64,000 bases of DNA from Spirochaetota bacterium (GCA_017302015.1 JAFLEE010000005.1:52657-116656); one strand, 5' to 3'. Shown: positions 8,884 through 18,310, counted from the stretch's first letter. Numbers and translations are program-made. Notes: generated by a model not told the origin, from the sequence alone.

Positions 8884-9669
8884 TCAGAAAAGGCGATAGC
8901 CGACCTTGGCACCCAAGAATTGGGTGACGATATCGTCTAACCCGATGATGCCGAAACTCGCTTCGAACAGGATTCGACCCCCGAACTCGCCGTTGATATA
9001 GGCGCGTATGATGGTGCAACCGATGGGGAACACGGTGCCCGTTTCGACCCCTAATTCAACGGCGGAAAGGGCCTTCCACGGGGTTCGTCCCCCGATGCCG
9101 CCGCTCGCGGCGAGAAATCCACCGACGCGGCTCCCATTGGAATTCCCGATCGGGCTGAAGACATACGCAGTGCCCATCCGCACCCCGAACACAAACCATT
9201 TCGGGATGTAAAGCTTCAAGTCACCGGAGAGGATCACGGGCGTAAAAATCGGATGGTAGTCGAAGTCCGCGCTGACGAAGACGGAAAACGGCCCGCCTTG
9301 CCGCAGCAGGGACAATTGGAGGTTGGTCTGCGGCTTGGAGATCCGCCGTCCGGCGGGAACGAGGAACATGCCGGACTGGGCGAGGTCGAGGGTCTCGTCC
9401 GAGAGGTAGCGGAATGAGGCGGTACCCGGGCGCGCTCCCACATAGGCCACGGTGTCGACGAAGCCGGTGAGCGACATGCGCTTCTCGTTGGTTTCGCAAC
9501 CCCGGTAGAGGTCGAAGAGTTCGCCGGGAAGGAGTCCGTTGGTCTGGTCCCCCGTGGCCACGGCAGCGTAGAGAGAAAGGTTGCTCACCGCGCTGACGCG
9601 AAGCGGTTGGGCCCCGGCAAACGGGATGAGGAGCAGGCAGGCGAGGAGGAGACGAGCCTTAAAGCACAT
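8884..9669 (-). CDS. Predicted outer-membrane beta-barrel protein
   Basis: A 261-residue protein with a signal peptide (MCFKARLLLACLLLIPFAGAQ) followed by alternating hydrophobic/polar stretches typical of membrane beta-strands, and a C-terminal phenylalanine (GAKVGYRLF), the usual BamA recognition end. No specific family is recognised. The ATG at 9669 is preferred to one six bases upstream because GGGAG then sits at normal spacing. It overlaps the 3' end of the trypsin-like lipoprotein gene by 11 bases, which points to coupled translation and perhaps a shared role in envelope quality control. Confidence 0.6.
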   Translation of the reverse strand: MCFKARLLLACLLLIPFAGAQPLRVSAVSNLSLYAAVATGDQTNGLLPGELFDLYRGCETNEKRMSLTGFVDTVAYVGARPGTASFRYLSDETLDLAQSGMFLVPAGRRISKPQTNLQLSLLRQGGPFSVFVSADFDYHPIFTPVILSGDLKLYIPKWFVFGVRMGTAYVFSPIGNSNGSRVGGFLAASGGIGGRTPWKALSAVELGVETGTVFPIGCTIIRAYINGEFGGRILFEASFGIIGLDDIVTQFLGAKVGYRLF

Positions 9670-11413
9670 CGTCATCTCCCGGGCCGCGGCGCAGGCTGTG
9701 GACGAAAGGCTCGAAATCTTTGACCTTCTCGAAGGCCTTGTCTTGGGGGAGGTGGAGGACCTTTATGATTCGCGAGCCCTCGCGGTAGACATCTTCAAAG
9801 AGATAGGCCTTATCGCCCTCGCGCATGCCGATACGGTCGAAATAGGTTTCAGGTTCGACGCGGCGGACGCGATAGCCGGTGAGTTGGATTCGCCGCACCG
9901 GCGTCACTTGGTAGGAAAGCGGCGGCAGGGGCTTCTCATCGACGGCGAACCCGAAGTGGGCATAGAGGGATGACAGCCGGTCTTCTTCGCGGCCGGCCCA
10001 ATAGATGGGGTTTGAGGGACGGCGACCGGCCTGGACCAGGTAGCGGTGTTCGCCTTCGCGGGCGGGATCGACCTGCCCATTGGTGAGGAGGCGGGGCTCG
10101 GTGTTGGAGATGAGGAGCGAGACCGCGTTCCCGGGTTCGAGGCCGGAAAGAATTTGCTGCGCCGCCTCGATGCTGCGGATCGGCTGGCCACCGATTTCGA
10201 TGAGCAGGGCCTGGGGACGCACTTCGAGGGGCGCCAAGGGCGAGACCGGGAAAATGCTGCCGATGACCACCCGGTCCGGGTATTTCAGTGAGCGCTCGAG
10301 CACCATCCCGAGCCAGGCCTTCCCCGGCTTCTCCTTCGCCGCTAAGCGATCGAGGGCCCCGAGGATGGAACGCGAGGGCACGGCAAAATTGAGGGCCGAA
10401 CCCTCGACCCCCGCCACGAGGAGGCCGTAGATGAGGCCGTCTTTTCCGACGAGCAAGCCCCCGCTGCTCCCCGGGGCCTGGGCGGCGTCGAATTGGATCC
10501 ACGCCCCGCCCTCGGACCCTTTGCGGTCGAGGGAACTGATGATGCCGCGGGTCAGGGTGCTCCGGTATCCGAAAGGATTTCCGAGTCCGAAGACTTCGTA
10601 GCCGCGGGTGAGGCTGCGGCTATCGCCGAAGCACTTCCACGCGTTCGACGGCGCCGGCACTTCCACGGGGAGTTCGATGAGGGCGAGATCGGTGATGTTG
10701 TCCCAGCCGATGACGCGCCCGTTGGTGACGACCCGGTTCCCCAGGTAGATCCGCGCGTCGTGGCCCCGGGCGTTGGTGGCGAGGACGCCCGCGACCACAT
10801 GGTAGGCCGTGAGCACGTGCCGGCCATCGACGATGAAACCCGTTCCGGTCGCGCCGGGATGGGTCGTGCGCTCCATTTCCGCGGCGCCGTGGTAATAACG
10901 CACCAGCACCCTCACTTCGACGAGGTACTTGAAATAGTCGTCGACCGGCATGGCCTCGAAGAGGTCGGCATTCGGCCCGTCATCGAGACGCAGCGATTTC
11001 GCCGTGGCCCCCCGCCCCGCGCGGTCGAGTTTTTCAAGAAGGCCCGTGCGGAAGCGCTGGATGGCCTCGTCAGCGACGAGCCCAGTGGCTTGGGCGTTAC
11101 GGAATCGGAAAAGGGCCTCGTCGAGGCGATTATTCGCCAGGGCCTTCTGGGCCAGGGCCTCTTGTTGGGTTTCGTAGCCCTCCGTGAGTTTGGCGCGCCC
11201 CTCAGGAAACCGGTCGCCATGGCGGTTTAAATGGTCGAGGAAACGCCCCTCTGCGGGATCTTTGAGGAGTTTCTGGCCCTCGGATACGTAGCGCCCGAAC
11301 ACCATGGGAAGCACTTCGAGCGGCGGCGGCACGGTCTTGCACCCGGAAAGAAAGGCGAGTCCCAGGGCCAAGCCCCCGAGAAGGAAAGGAACGCTGGAAA
11401 ACCATATTCTCAA
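9659..11413 (-). CDS. Trypsin-like (DegP/HtrA-type) serine protease lipoprotein
   Basis: A 584-residue lipoprotein with a lipobox ending at Cys25 (FLSGC). A helical stalk (about residues 40-165) is followed by a chymotrypsin-fold protease domain (about 170-350) with the triad His205 (TAYHVV), Asp242 (TDLALIEL) and Ser317 (PGSSGG). A PDZ-like segment follows at about 355-440 (QALLIEIGGQPIRS, then SGLEPGNAVSLLI), plus a further unassigned C-terminal domain. It would act in the periplasm or at the outer membrane on misfolded or specific substrates. The start codon is TTG (TTGAGAATATGG). A strong -35/-10 pair ends six bases before it, so the message is probably leaderless. It overlaps the downstream barrel gene by 11 bases. 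The extra stalk and long C-terminus differ from standard DegP. Confidence 0.82.
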   Translation of the reverse strand: MRIWFSSVPFLLGGLALGLAFLSGCKTVPPPLEVLPMVFGRYVSEGQKLLKDPAEGRFLDHLNRHGDRFPEGRAKLTEGYETQQEALAQKALANNRLDEALFRFRNAQATGLVADEAIQRFRTGLLEKLDRAGRGATAKSLRLDDGPNADLFEAMPVDDYFKYLVEVRVLVRYYHGAAEMERTTHPGATGTGFIVDGRHVLTAYHVVAGVLATNARGHDARIYLGNRVVTNGRVIGWDNITDLALIELPVEVPAPSNAWKCFGDSRSLTRGYEVFGLGNPFGYRSTLTRGIISSLDRKGSEGGAWIQFDAAQAPGSSGGLLVGKDGLIYGLLVAGVEGSALNFAVPSRSILGALDRLAAKEKPGKAWLGMVLERSLKYPDRVVIGSIFPVSPLAPLEVRPQALLIEIGGQPIRSIEAAQQILSGLEPGNAVSLLISNTEPRLLTNGQVDPAREGEHRYLVQAGRRPSNPIYWAGREEDRLSSLYAHFGFAVDEKPLPPLSYQVTPVRRIQLTGYRVRRVEPETYFDRIGMREGDKAYLFEDVYREGSRIIKVLHLPQDKAFEKVKDFEPFVHSLRRGPGDDDVL

Positions 11414-11419
11414 GCGGGC

Positions 11420-11448
11420 ATATTATCCTGCGAATGGGACGAACTCAA
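11420..11448 (-). promoter_or_regulatory. Promoter of the serine-protease gene, leaderless arrangement
   Basis: On the minus strand TTGAGT (11448-11443) is separated by exactly 17 bases from TAATAT (11425-11420), and the TTG start codon follows after only six bases (GCCCGC). A start site about seven bases after the -10 would fall on the start codon. Confidence 0.55.
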
Positions 11449-11840
11449 ACGAGATCGATTCCAAATAAATCCTTTCGTATTCGGTCTTTCGCAATGATGG
11501 ACGGGGATGGTCACGCGTCCCCATTTTTACCTAGGAGTGTGATGCTTCCATCTCACCTTTCGGCGGCTGGCTCCGCCGGATGGGGGGATGTGCAACCGGG
11601 TTCGCCGCGATGCGGATCATCCGTGCATTTGGACCTGTGCAGGCCCACGGTGCCCCAAACATGCGGTCGCCTACCAATATCGCGCCGATCGGGAAGGGGA
11701 AAGCCATGACCTCGCCATCCCATGGATACGCGGGCGATCTTGGCGTCACCGCCCGGACCTAGATCGATCCGAAGGAATGGATGGCCCTAGGCACGCGCCT
11801 GGGAGCCTTCGGGAATTCGTCGATCCCCGCCCCCCCACCC
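11449..11840. other. Intergenic stretch without a recognisable gene
   Basis: Between the protease promoter and the stop of the beta-helix gene I see no coding sequence with a start signal or family resemblance. It contains a small perfect hairpin (CGGCGG, six-base loop, CCGCCG at 11561-11578) without a T-tract. Short open frames here have no ribosome binding site. Confidence 0.5.
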
Positions 11841-13682
11841 TCAGCGGTTCCCGTTCGCCGCAAAATTCTCATTCTCCGTCCCGTCGAGGAATACCTCGCA
11901 CCACCCGGCCGCGTTCGTGGCGTAGCGGTTCCCGGTATGGCGCACGCCGCGCGTGTTCTCCAACCACAGGACGGTATTGGTCAGTTCCGGCCTCAGCGAG
12001 GGCGCGCAAGCGCCGAACCGGTTCCCGTCGATGCGCACCCCGTCGGCCTGCCCGACGTAGATCGCCAATTTTTGCCACCCGTCGATCTGGTTGCTCTCGA
12101 TGGCGATGGATTTCTGGAGGCGCCGGGGCGACGGGCCCTTCGTCTTCTCGGCCCCGATGGAGAGCACCGCCCAGGTCGGCCCGGCCCACAGGAAGCCGCC
12201 GGCGAAGCCGCAATCGCGCACCGCGTTGCGCCGGAAGACGACCCCGTCCGCCAGGAAGCCCTCGGGCCAGCCCGGTTCGTTGCGCACGCAGAGGGCGCTG
12301 GCGCTGAGGCCCTCGAACACATTGTCTTCGATGAGGCCCGGGCCGGCCTTGACGTAGATGCCGAAGCGGCGCGAGTTGCGGAACACGTTGCCCCGTACGA
12401 CGAAGGCCCCGCTGTTCACCGAGACGTTGAAGGCGTGGTCGTGGGTCTTCTGGTCGCCCAGGCCCATGGCCGGCAGGTCGCGGTCGAAGGTGAAGATGCG
12501 CGTGGCGCGGTCGATGGCGACCACCGTCGCCTCACCGAGGAGGAGGCCCTCCCGCGGATTGAAGAAGCGTAATTGGTCCCCGACCTCGCTTCGCAGCGGC
12601 GACGCCGCCCAGGGGTTCATGATGAGGCGGCGCGCGTCGCCGCCGGGAGCGGCGTAGGAGGGGAGCGTATAGACGTTCATGGCGTCGTCGGCCTGCCCCT
12701 CGAACACGCAACCCTCGACCCAGGGGCCCAGGCGCTGGGCCTGCATGTGCACGGCGTCGGCGTTGGCCGATTGCCACCGGCCCGCCTTGATGAGGGTGCG
12801 GCAGCGCAAGAGGTTCACCAGCGAAGAGGCGCTGGCGGTGTAGGAGCCCCCCGGGGCGCTATAGGCCGTGAGTTCCTGGTAGGTCGTCTGCAGCGAGGCG
12901 GAGGTGAACGCCACCCCGCCGGCGCGCACCACCTGTACCAGGCGGTCTCCCGCCTGGAAATTCTTCGCCTCCTCGGGCCGCTTGAGTTTCCCCGAGAAAC
13001 GGCGACCTCCGACGGGGGAATATTGCGCGATAAAGAAATCGGCGACCTTCTCCTTCATGCGCCCGGGGATCGTCGGGTGCTTGAGCATGCCGAAGCCGTT
13101 TTTATTGAGCGTGAAAGGGGGAGCATCGAGGAGCGGAAAGCCCGCTTCGATCTCGACCTCGAAGGTCCCCGCGGCGGGGTCCACGGATCTCACGGTTCCC
13201 TGGGCGAAGGGGATGGGATCCCAGTCCAGGGTGAACCGGCGCACGATCACGTTGGTGCAGCCCTGCACGCGGATGAACCCGGAGACGGGGTGCGTCACGA
13301 TGACCTCGGCCCCGTCGCCGTCGAGGAGCAGGTCGCGGTAGCCCTCGAGGAGGATCATGGGCTGGTTGGTTCCCCCGAGATGGAAGCGCCCCTTGCCGAA
13401 TACGACGGCCACGGGCCCGGTCTTCGTTCGGGCGGCCTCGAGGGCCGCCATGACCGCCGGCCGGTCGTCGAGGCCGTCATCCGCCTTGGCCCCGAAATCG
13501 GCAATGCGCAGCACATTGGCGATGGCGAGATTGGTGAGCGGTTTCGGGCGCTTGGCCAGCACGTTGGCCACCATGGCCTCCGTGGCGGGTTGGCCGAACC
13601 CGAATGCCGCAAGGAAGATCATCCCGCCGAGTAAAAGAGAAAATCCAGGGTAGATCTTGGGGGATGGAATGGATCGCGCCAT
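11841..13682 (-). CDS. Secreted parallel beta-helix glycosidase, GH110-like
   Basis: A 613-residue protein with a signal-type N-terminus (hydrophobic YPGFSLLLGGMIFLAAFGFG) followed by the start of a pectate-lyase-type right-handed beta-helix: RIADFGAKADDGLDDRPAV and ALEAARTKTGPVAVVFGKGR. The segment FTLDWDPIPFAQGTV resembles the conserved block of GH110 alpha-1,3-galactosidases, and many helix rungs (VEGCVFEGQADDAMNVY, FVVRGNVFRNSRRFGIYV) follow. GH110 enzymes remove terminal alpha-1,3-galactose. The assignment to GH110 rather than another beta-helix family is probable, not certain. AGGAGA precedes the chosen ATG; the longer frame has no such signal. It follows the GH95-like gene on the same strand with a 270-base gap holding a strong hairpin. 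Confidence 0.65.
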   Translation of the reverse strand: MARSIPSPKIYPGFSLLLGGMIFLAAFGFGQPATEAMVANVLAKRPKPLTNLAIANVLRIADFGAKADDGLDDRPAVMAALEAARTKTGPVAVVFGKGRFHLGGTNQPMILLEGYRDLLLDGDGAEVIVTHPVSGFIRVQGCTNVIVRRFTLDWDPIPFAQGTVRSVDPAAGTFEVEIEAGFPLLDAPPFTLNKNGFGMLKHPTIPGRMKEKVADFFIAQYSPVGGRRFSGKLKRPEEAKNFQAGDRLVQVVRAGGVAFTSASLQTTYQELTAYSAPGGSYTASASSLVNLLRCRTLIKAGRWQSANADAVHMQAQRLGPWVEGCVFEGQADDAMNVYTLPSYAAPGGDARRLIMNPWAASPLRSEVGDQLRFFNPREGLLLGEATVVAIDRATRIFTFDRDLPAMGLGDQKTHDHAFNVSVNSGAFVVRGNVFRNSRRFGIYVKAGPGLIEDNVFEGLSASALCVRNEPGWPEGFLADGVVFRRNAVRDCGFAGGFLWAGPTWAVLSIGAEKTKGPSPRRLQKSIAIESNQIDGWQKLAIYVGQADGVRIDGNRFGACAPSLRPELTNTVLWLENTRGVRHTGNRYATNAAGWCEVFLDGTENENFAANGNR

Positions 13683-13807
13683 GGGGTCTCCTGTTCGGTG
13701 CGTCGCCGAGGGGGCGATTCGATGATGCGATTTTCGCATCGGTCCCGCACGGGGCGGTCCCCGGCCGTGTCTCTGTACCCACGCACCGGCCAGGCGATGT
13801 TAGAAGG

Positions 13808-13838
13808 CGCGAAGGAAACACCTCATGTTTCTTTCGCG
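13808..13838. repeat. Long intergenic hairpin (13-bp stem)
   Basis: CGCGAAGGAAACA, loop CCTCA, TGTTTCTTTCGCG: a 13-bp stem with one mismatch. It sits between the GH95-like stop (13953) and the start of the GH110-like gene (13682). There is no T-tract on either side, so a processing or stabilising element is as likely as a terminator. Confidence 0.45.
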
Positions 13839-13952
13839 GCCGATCCGCGGAGACGCTCACCGATCTTGATCCATCGGGGAGGTACCTTTTGACGCTCCTG
13901 ACGAGGCCCCCGTTTCCCCCTGGGGCGCCGCTTCGCGCGCGCTTTCCTGGTA

Positions 13953-16900
13953 TTAGATCCCCGAAAACTCGTAGACAGCCCCGGCCTTCGACTCCACCTT
14001 CACCACGGCATCCGATGAGAGGAGGATCTCCTTCCCGTCGGCCGTCACGCGGCACTTGCCGAAGGGGTTCTCCACCGGCAGGAGTCCGCCGCGGGTGGAG
14101 TGGATAACGAGGCGCTGGATCTTGCGCCCCTTCTGGAAGCGGGCCTCCACGAGGAAGCCGCCCCGTGCCCGCAGGCGGAACTTCCCGGCCCAATCTTCCC
14201 GCACCGCGGGCGCCACCGCGATGGGTCCGCTGCCCATCAGGTCGACGCGCTGGTCGCGGGTAAGTTCGTGGCATTGGAGGAGCGCTTCCTGGAGCGCGGT
14301 CATGTTCACCCCCGCGGCGTCGAAGTACGGGGTATCGGTGGCGCCCGTGGCGCTTCCCTTCAGCGCGCTCGCCGGGGAATTCCAACCGCCGTAGGGGAAG
14401 CGCTGGTGGCGCCGCGCATGGTCGAGGATGACATCGATGGTATCGGGGAGGCGCAAGCGGGCGGCCTGCACCGGGCATTGGGACCAGCCGGCGGAATTGG
14501 GGTGCTTACGGGCCCGGAAGGTGTTCACGGCGCGCTCCACGTCGGCCTTCGGGGAGCGGGCATCGACGAGGGCCATGGGGTAGACGATGTAGAGTTCGGG
14601 ATGCTCCTGGTTGTGCACGATGCGGTCGTCGAGCACGTCGCCGGCGGGGGCGAAGTTCGTGGAGGCGCGGTCGATGGCATCGAGGACTTCGGTATAGTAC
14701 GAGGGGGAGCCGGGGGGAAGGTCGGCGGGGGTGGCCTTTCGGCGCTTCCAGAGCCCCAGGGGGATGGGGGCCAGCTTCGACGCCCGCTCCTTCGCCAGGG
14801 CGATGAGGGCCGGCTCGAAACCGAAGGCGGCGCCCTGGTGGACCGCGTTCCACAGGAGGTAGCGCAGCGCGCAGAGGTCGGTCATGGGATCCTTCACCTT
14901 CCACCACATCTCGATGGCATCGGAGGGGGTCATGTGCCAAAGCCCATCCTCGCCCTTCTTCAAGTAGCTTAGATAGAAGAGAACCGCCTCCTTGAACCAG
15001 GGGCCCGCGGTCTTTTTCAGGTAGGCCTCATCCCCGGTATAGGCGGCGTAATCGAACATGAGTTGCACGAGTTCGGCGACCTGGGTGAGGCTGCGGGCGT
15101 TATAGCCCGATTTGCATTCCTCCATGCGTGTGTCGAGGATGGCCTTGTCCAGGGCGGCGGCATCGAAGGCGGAGAGGGCCTTCTCCCGCACCGCGGCGCC
15201 GGGCTTGGACGGCAGGGTCCCCTCCCACATGCGGATGCCGATTTTGCCCTCCTTCGCGGTCTGTGATTTGCAGTCCATGTACATGCGGTCGTAGAAATCC
15301 AGGTAGGCGCGGGCGAAATCGCCGTGGCCCGCGGCGAACATCGGCCACAGGAGTTCGCGGGTATTTTGGAACCAATAGCCCCAACCCCAACTGCGCTCGT
15401 CGCCGCGCACCAAGCCCGGCCCCCCGTTGAACTTCGTCGGCGCATGGGCGGGGCCCCGCGTCGAGGCGTAATTGTAGAGGGTGACATACCACAGTCGCAT
15501 GAGGTAATCGGCGTCCTTCCCGTAGAGGTCGATCTCGCTGGGCTTCCAGAACGCGTCCCACCAGGCGAGGTGCTCCTTCATGAGGGCGGCCGGGTCGGTG
15601 GAGCGCGTGGATTCGAGAAGCGCCTTGGCCGCCGCCTCGGGCTTCCCGTCATAGCTCGTCTCCGTGGCGATGATCAGCCGGTATTTTCCCGGAGCGGCGC
15701 CGGCGAGCGAGACGACGCGGGCGCTTCCTTCGCCCATCTCCTTCGCGTCGAGGCCGAGGGGAGCCCGTCCCTCCGAGAGGGATACGGCGGTGGCGACGCC
15801 CAGGCGGAACATGCGGTCGGCCGGGTCGACTTTGGAGGGATCGGGGGGAATCTTCCCCTTTTCATCATAATCGTGGATCTCCTTCCCGAGGAGCATCCCG
15901 CCGGCTCCGCTGATTTCCATCCCCGGGCGGCCGCAGGAAAAGGCGGCCGAAACCCGCCGCACGGGCCGCGTATCCGTCACCGACACGACGAGGGCGTTCT
16001 TCCCCATGATCCCGATGGCTTCCCCCGCCACCTTCCCCTCCGGGGTCTCCAGGGAGAACGCGACCGAACCCCGAACGAGGTCGAGGCGCTGCTCGAATTT
16101 GACGGGGGCATGGGTCGGGATCCCGAAGTCGAGGCTCACATGGCCCGGCGAGTGGATATTCGGGCTCTTGTGGTAGGGCTTGGCCTCCACCGCGTAGAAA
16201 TCGGATTTGGAGAGGTGGATCTCCAGGGCGCTGCCGTAGCGCAGCATGGCCGACAGGTCGCCGCCGCCGACGGGCATGACCATGGCGGGATCCTCCGAGG
16301 GCGCGGAAAAACGCGGGGCGATCTCGGCCAGGCGCAGGGCGATGGGCTTTTCATCCAGATTCACGGGGGGTTCCTCTTTGACCACGAAGGCGATTTCCGA
16401 CGGGTTCGGCGTCTGCATCAGGGTCTTCTTGTAGACGACGGCGCGGTCGCCGCCCAGGAGGGTGAGCACGGCGCCTTGGAGGCGCTCGCCGCAGCAATCG
16501 GTGCGGTTCCATACGCGCACGGCCTCCACGGTTTTCACCGCGCCGAGATCGAGTTCCCACCAACCCGGGGCGCCCTGGGGGGTGTGGGTCGTGGAGTTCA
16601 CCTTCCAATTTCCGTCGGTATTCCCGTCGATGGCGCGCTCCGCCGCGCCCCCGGCCGCGGTGGCGGATTGGGCGGCCTTCCCCGCCGGGGCGATGTTCTT
16701 CCAACCCGAGAGCACCTCCACCTCGGCGAGCGACAGGGTGTCGCCCTGCTCGATGCGCACGTAGCGCAGCGCGAGCGGCGAACCCTTCGCCACGAAGGCC
16801 GCCTCCCTCGCTTCGGCGAGGGGGAACGCTTGGACGAGGCCCGTGCCTTCCACGGGGAACTCCCGCACGGGTTTGCGGTCGCCGTCGAGCAATTTGATGA

Positions 16901-17279
16901 CGACCCCCTTGATGCGGTCCTGGCAGCAATCGGAGCGGTTATGGAGGACGAGTTTCTCCAGGCGCACCGGAGCGCCCAGATCCACTTCCCACCACTCGTT
17001 CCCCTTCCCGGCGGAACTCCAGAAACTCGCATCCTTGCCCCAGGCGTAGGCGATCACGCCGTCGACCGCCTTGTCCGGGGTGAACGCGCCCATCGCGCTG
17101 GAGGCCTTGGCGGGCTTCCCTTGGGCCATGTTCTTCCCTGCGCTCAAGGCTTCCAACTCGGCGAAGTGGATGAAATCCTTGGCCGCGCCGCTCTCGACGC
17201 GCACGAAGCGCACGGCCGCCTGGGGGAACGCCAAGGAGAGGGCGAGGAGGAGCGCGGGGATCGGTGCAAATTTCGCCAT
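13953..17279 (-). CDS. Secreted GH95-like (alpha-L-fucosidase-type) protein with two F5/8C domains
   Basis: A 1,108-residue secreted protein. After a signal peptide (MAKFAPIPALLLALSLAFPQA) come two consecutive F5/8 type C (CBM32-like) modules at about residues 25-165 and 175-310, each with the pattern 'AVDG ... WWEVDLG/WWELDLG ... NRSDCC/NRTDCC'. The rest looks like a GH95-type enzyme: an N-terminal beta domain beginning near MVMPVGGGDLSAML and an (alpha/alpha)6 barrel from about residue 590 with WYVTLYNYASTRG and SWGWGYWFQNTRELLW. GH95 members remove alpha-1,2-fucose or L-galactose; this one is divergent, so substrate is open. GGAGGG at proper spacing selects the ATG at 17279 over one four codons upstream. 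It is divergent from the AraC gene at 17387, its likely regulator. Confidence 0.7.
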   Translation of the reverse strand: MAKFAPIPALLLALSLAFPQAAVRFVRVESGAAKDFIHFAELEALSAGKNMAQGKPAKASSAMGAFTPDKAVDGVIAYAWGKDASFWSSAGKGNEWWEVDLGAPVRLEKLVLHNRSDCCQDRIKGVVIKLLDGDRKPVREFPVEGTGLVQAFPLAEAREAAFVAKGSPLALRYVRIEQGDTLSLAEVEVLSGWKNIAPAGKAAQSATAAGGAAERAIDGNTDGNWKVNSTTHTPQGAPGWWELDLGAVKTVEAVRVWNRTDCCGERLQGAVLTLLGGDRAVVYKKTLMQTPNPSEIAFVVKEEPPVNLDEKPIALRLAEIAPRFSAPSEDPAMVMPVGGGDLSAMLRYGSALEIHLSKSDFYAVEAKPYHKSPNIHSPGHVSLDFGIPTHAPVKFEQRLDLVRGSVAFSLETPEGKVAGEAIGIMGKNALVVSVTDTRPVRRVSAAFSCGRPGMEISGAGGMLLGKEIHDYDEKGKIPPDPSKVDPADRMFRLGVATAVSLSEGRAPLGLDAKEMGEGSARVVSLAGAAPGKYRLIIATETSYDGKPEAAAKALLESTRSTDPAALMKEHLAWWDAFWKPSEIDLYGKDADYLMRLWYVTLYNYASTRGPAHAPTKFNGGPGLVRGDERSWGWGYWFQNTRELLWPMFAAGHGDFARAYLDFYDRMYMDCKSQTAKEGKIGIRMWEGTLPSKPGAAVREKALSAFDAAALDKAILDTRMEECKSGYNARSLTQVAELVQLMFDYAAYTGDEAYLKKTAGPWFKEAVLFYLSYLKKGEDGLWHMTPSDAIEMWWKVKDPMTDLCALRYLLWNAVHQGAAFGFEPALIALAKERASKLAPIPLGLWKRRKATPADLPPGSPSYYTEVLDAIDRASTNFAPAGDVLDDRIVHNQEHPELYIVYPMALVDARSPKADVERAVNTFRARKHPNSAGWSQCPVQAARLRLPDTIDVILDHARRHQRFPYGGWNSPASALKGSATGATDTPYFDAAGVNMTALQEALLQCHELTRDQRVDLMGSGPIAVAPAVREDWAGKFRLRARGGFLVEARFQKGRKIQRLVIHSTRGGLLPVENPFGKCRVTADGKEILLSSDAVVKVESKAGAVYEFSGI

Positions 17280-17352
17280 AAAACCCTCCATCGGGCCCCC
17301 GAAGTATAGACCATCCGCCGTCCCCTTACCTTCGAGATCATCCGCCGGCCCA

Positions 17353-17381
17353 TTTCATACAAAGCCTCCGCTGGTTATAAT
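17353..17381 (+). promoter_or_regulatory. Candidate promoter of the AraC gene at 17387
   Basis: A perfect TATAAT (17376-17381) lies five bases before the GTG start, with TTTCAT 17 bases upstream as a weak -35. No Shine-Dalgarno sequence fits between, so the message would be leaderless. Confidence 0.45.
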
Positions 17382-17386
17382 CGGGA

Positions 17387-18265
17387 GTGGCTTCCGCGCG
17401 TTTCTTCCTCCAGCGCCGCATCGAATGGCGGCCCGGCGAACTCGGCATCCGCAATCCGGTCTATCTGGCCCGCACCTATTACCTGAAGGCCCTCGGCCCA
17501 TTGGTGCGCCACCAGCATCCCGCCACGATGGAGATCTTCTACGTCGCCCGGGGGCGCCAGGCCTTCTGGAACGAGGGCGAATACCACCCCCTCGCCGCCG
17601 GAGAGGTCTATGTCATCCGCCCCGGCGAAGTCCACGGCAGCGGGGAACGCCCCCAAGAACGCAATATCCTCTATTGGTACCAGGTGCGCCTAGGCCGGGG
17701 GGCGCCGCCCCTTTCCGGACTCTCCCGGGAACGCTCCAGGGAACTCCTCCGCGCAATGGCGGGCCTCAAGCGCCGAAACTTCCCCGGGAGCGAGACGCTC
17801 CGCCGCCTCTTCGACGAGATCCTTTCCGCGCCGCGCGAGAAGGGCGCGGTCCCGTTCCTCGAGAACCGGTTCGTCGCGCTCCTCCTCGAAACGCTGGCCT
17901 GCGAGAGCCGGGGAACCGGGCCCTCGCGGAGCGCCCCCATCGAAGCCGCCTGCGAATACATTTCCCAGAACCTGGGCGGGTCCCTCGGGGTGGACCGCCT
18001 CGCCCAAGCCGTCGGCCTCTCTCCCTCGCGGTTCAAAGAGAACTTCGCCAGGGAGTTGGGCCTACCCCCGGGGGAGTACGTCCTTCGGCGGCGCATCGAC
18101 GCGGCGGCGGACGCCTTATCCCGCGGCCTCTCCATCGGCGAGGTCGCCGACCGGTTCGGGTTCTCCTCCACCCAATATTTCGCCACGGCCTTCAAGCGCT
18201 ACACGGGGAAAACCCCCCGGTCGAGCCGAAGGCCCCCGGGGCCGCCCGAGCGCGTTCGCCCCTAG
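17387..18265 (+). CDS. AraC-family transcriptional regulator
   Basis: A 292-residue regulator with an N-terminal cupin-type sensing domain (about residues 35-110; LVRHQHPATMEIFYV and AGEVYVIRPGEVHGSG) and a C-terminal pair of helix-turn-helix motifs (about 185-280; LGVDRLAQAVGLSPSRFKE and IGEVADRFGFSSTQYFAT). The start is GTG directly after a TATAAT box. It is transcribed away from the GH95-like gene with 107 bases between them, so it probably senses a sugar and controls that gene. The downstream DUF362 gene has its own promoter-like box, so it need not be in the same operon. Confidence 0.88.
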   Translation: MASARFFLQRRIEWRPGELGIRNPVYLARTYYLKALGPLVRHQHPATMEIFYVARGRQAFWNEGEYHPLAAGEVYVIRPGEVHGSGERPQERNILYWYQVRLGRGAPPLSGLSRERSRELLRAMAGLKRRNFPGSETLRRLFDEILSAPREKGAVPFLENRFVALLLETLACESRGTGPSRSAPIEAACEYISQNLGGSLGVDRLAQAVGLSPSRFKENFARELGLPPGEYVLRRRIDAAADALSRGLSIGEVADRFGFSSTQYFATAFKRYTGKTPRSSRRPPGPPERVRP

Positions 18266-18299
18266 CCGAAGGGGAGGAGCCCGTAACCACCGCCCACGG

Positions 18300-18305
18300 T
18301 ATGAT
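18300..18305 (+). promoter_or_regulatory. Candidate -10 box of the DUF362 gene, leaderless arrangement
   Basis: TATGAT is followed by five bases (CGGGC) and then the ATG. No clear -35 box and no Shine-Dalgarno sequence at correct spacing. Confidence 0.35.
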
Positions 18306-18310
18306 CGGGC

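Noticed and set aside
11531..11749. A possible 72-residue protein in the gap at 11.5 kb
   Set aside because: No ribosome binding site or recognisable family, and the composition does not resemble neighbouring proteins.
15324..17309. A 661-codon open frame on the + strand
   Set aside because: Antisense shadow of the GH95-like gene; composition is typical of GC-driven antisense frames.
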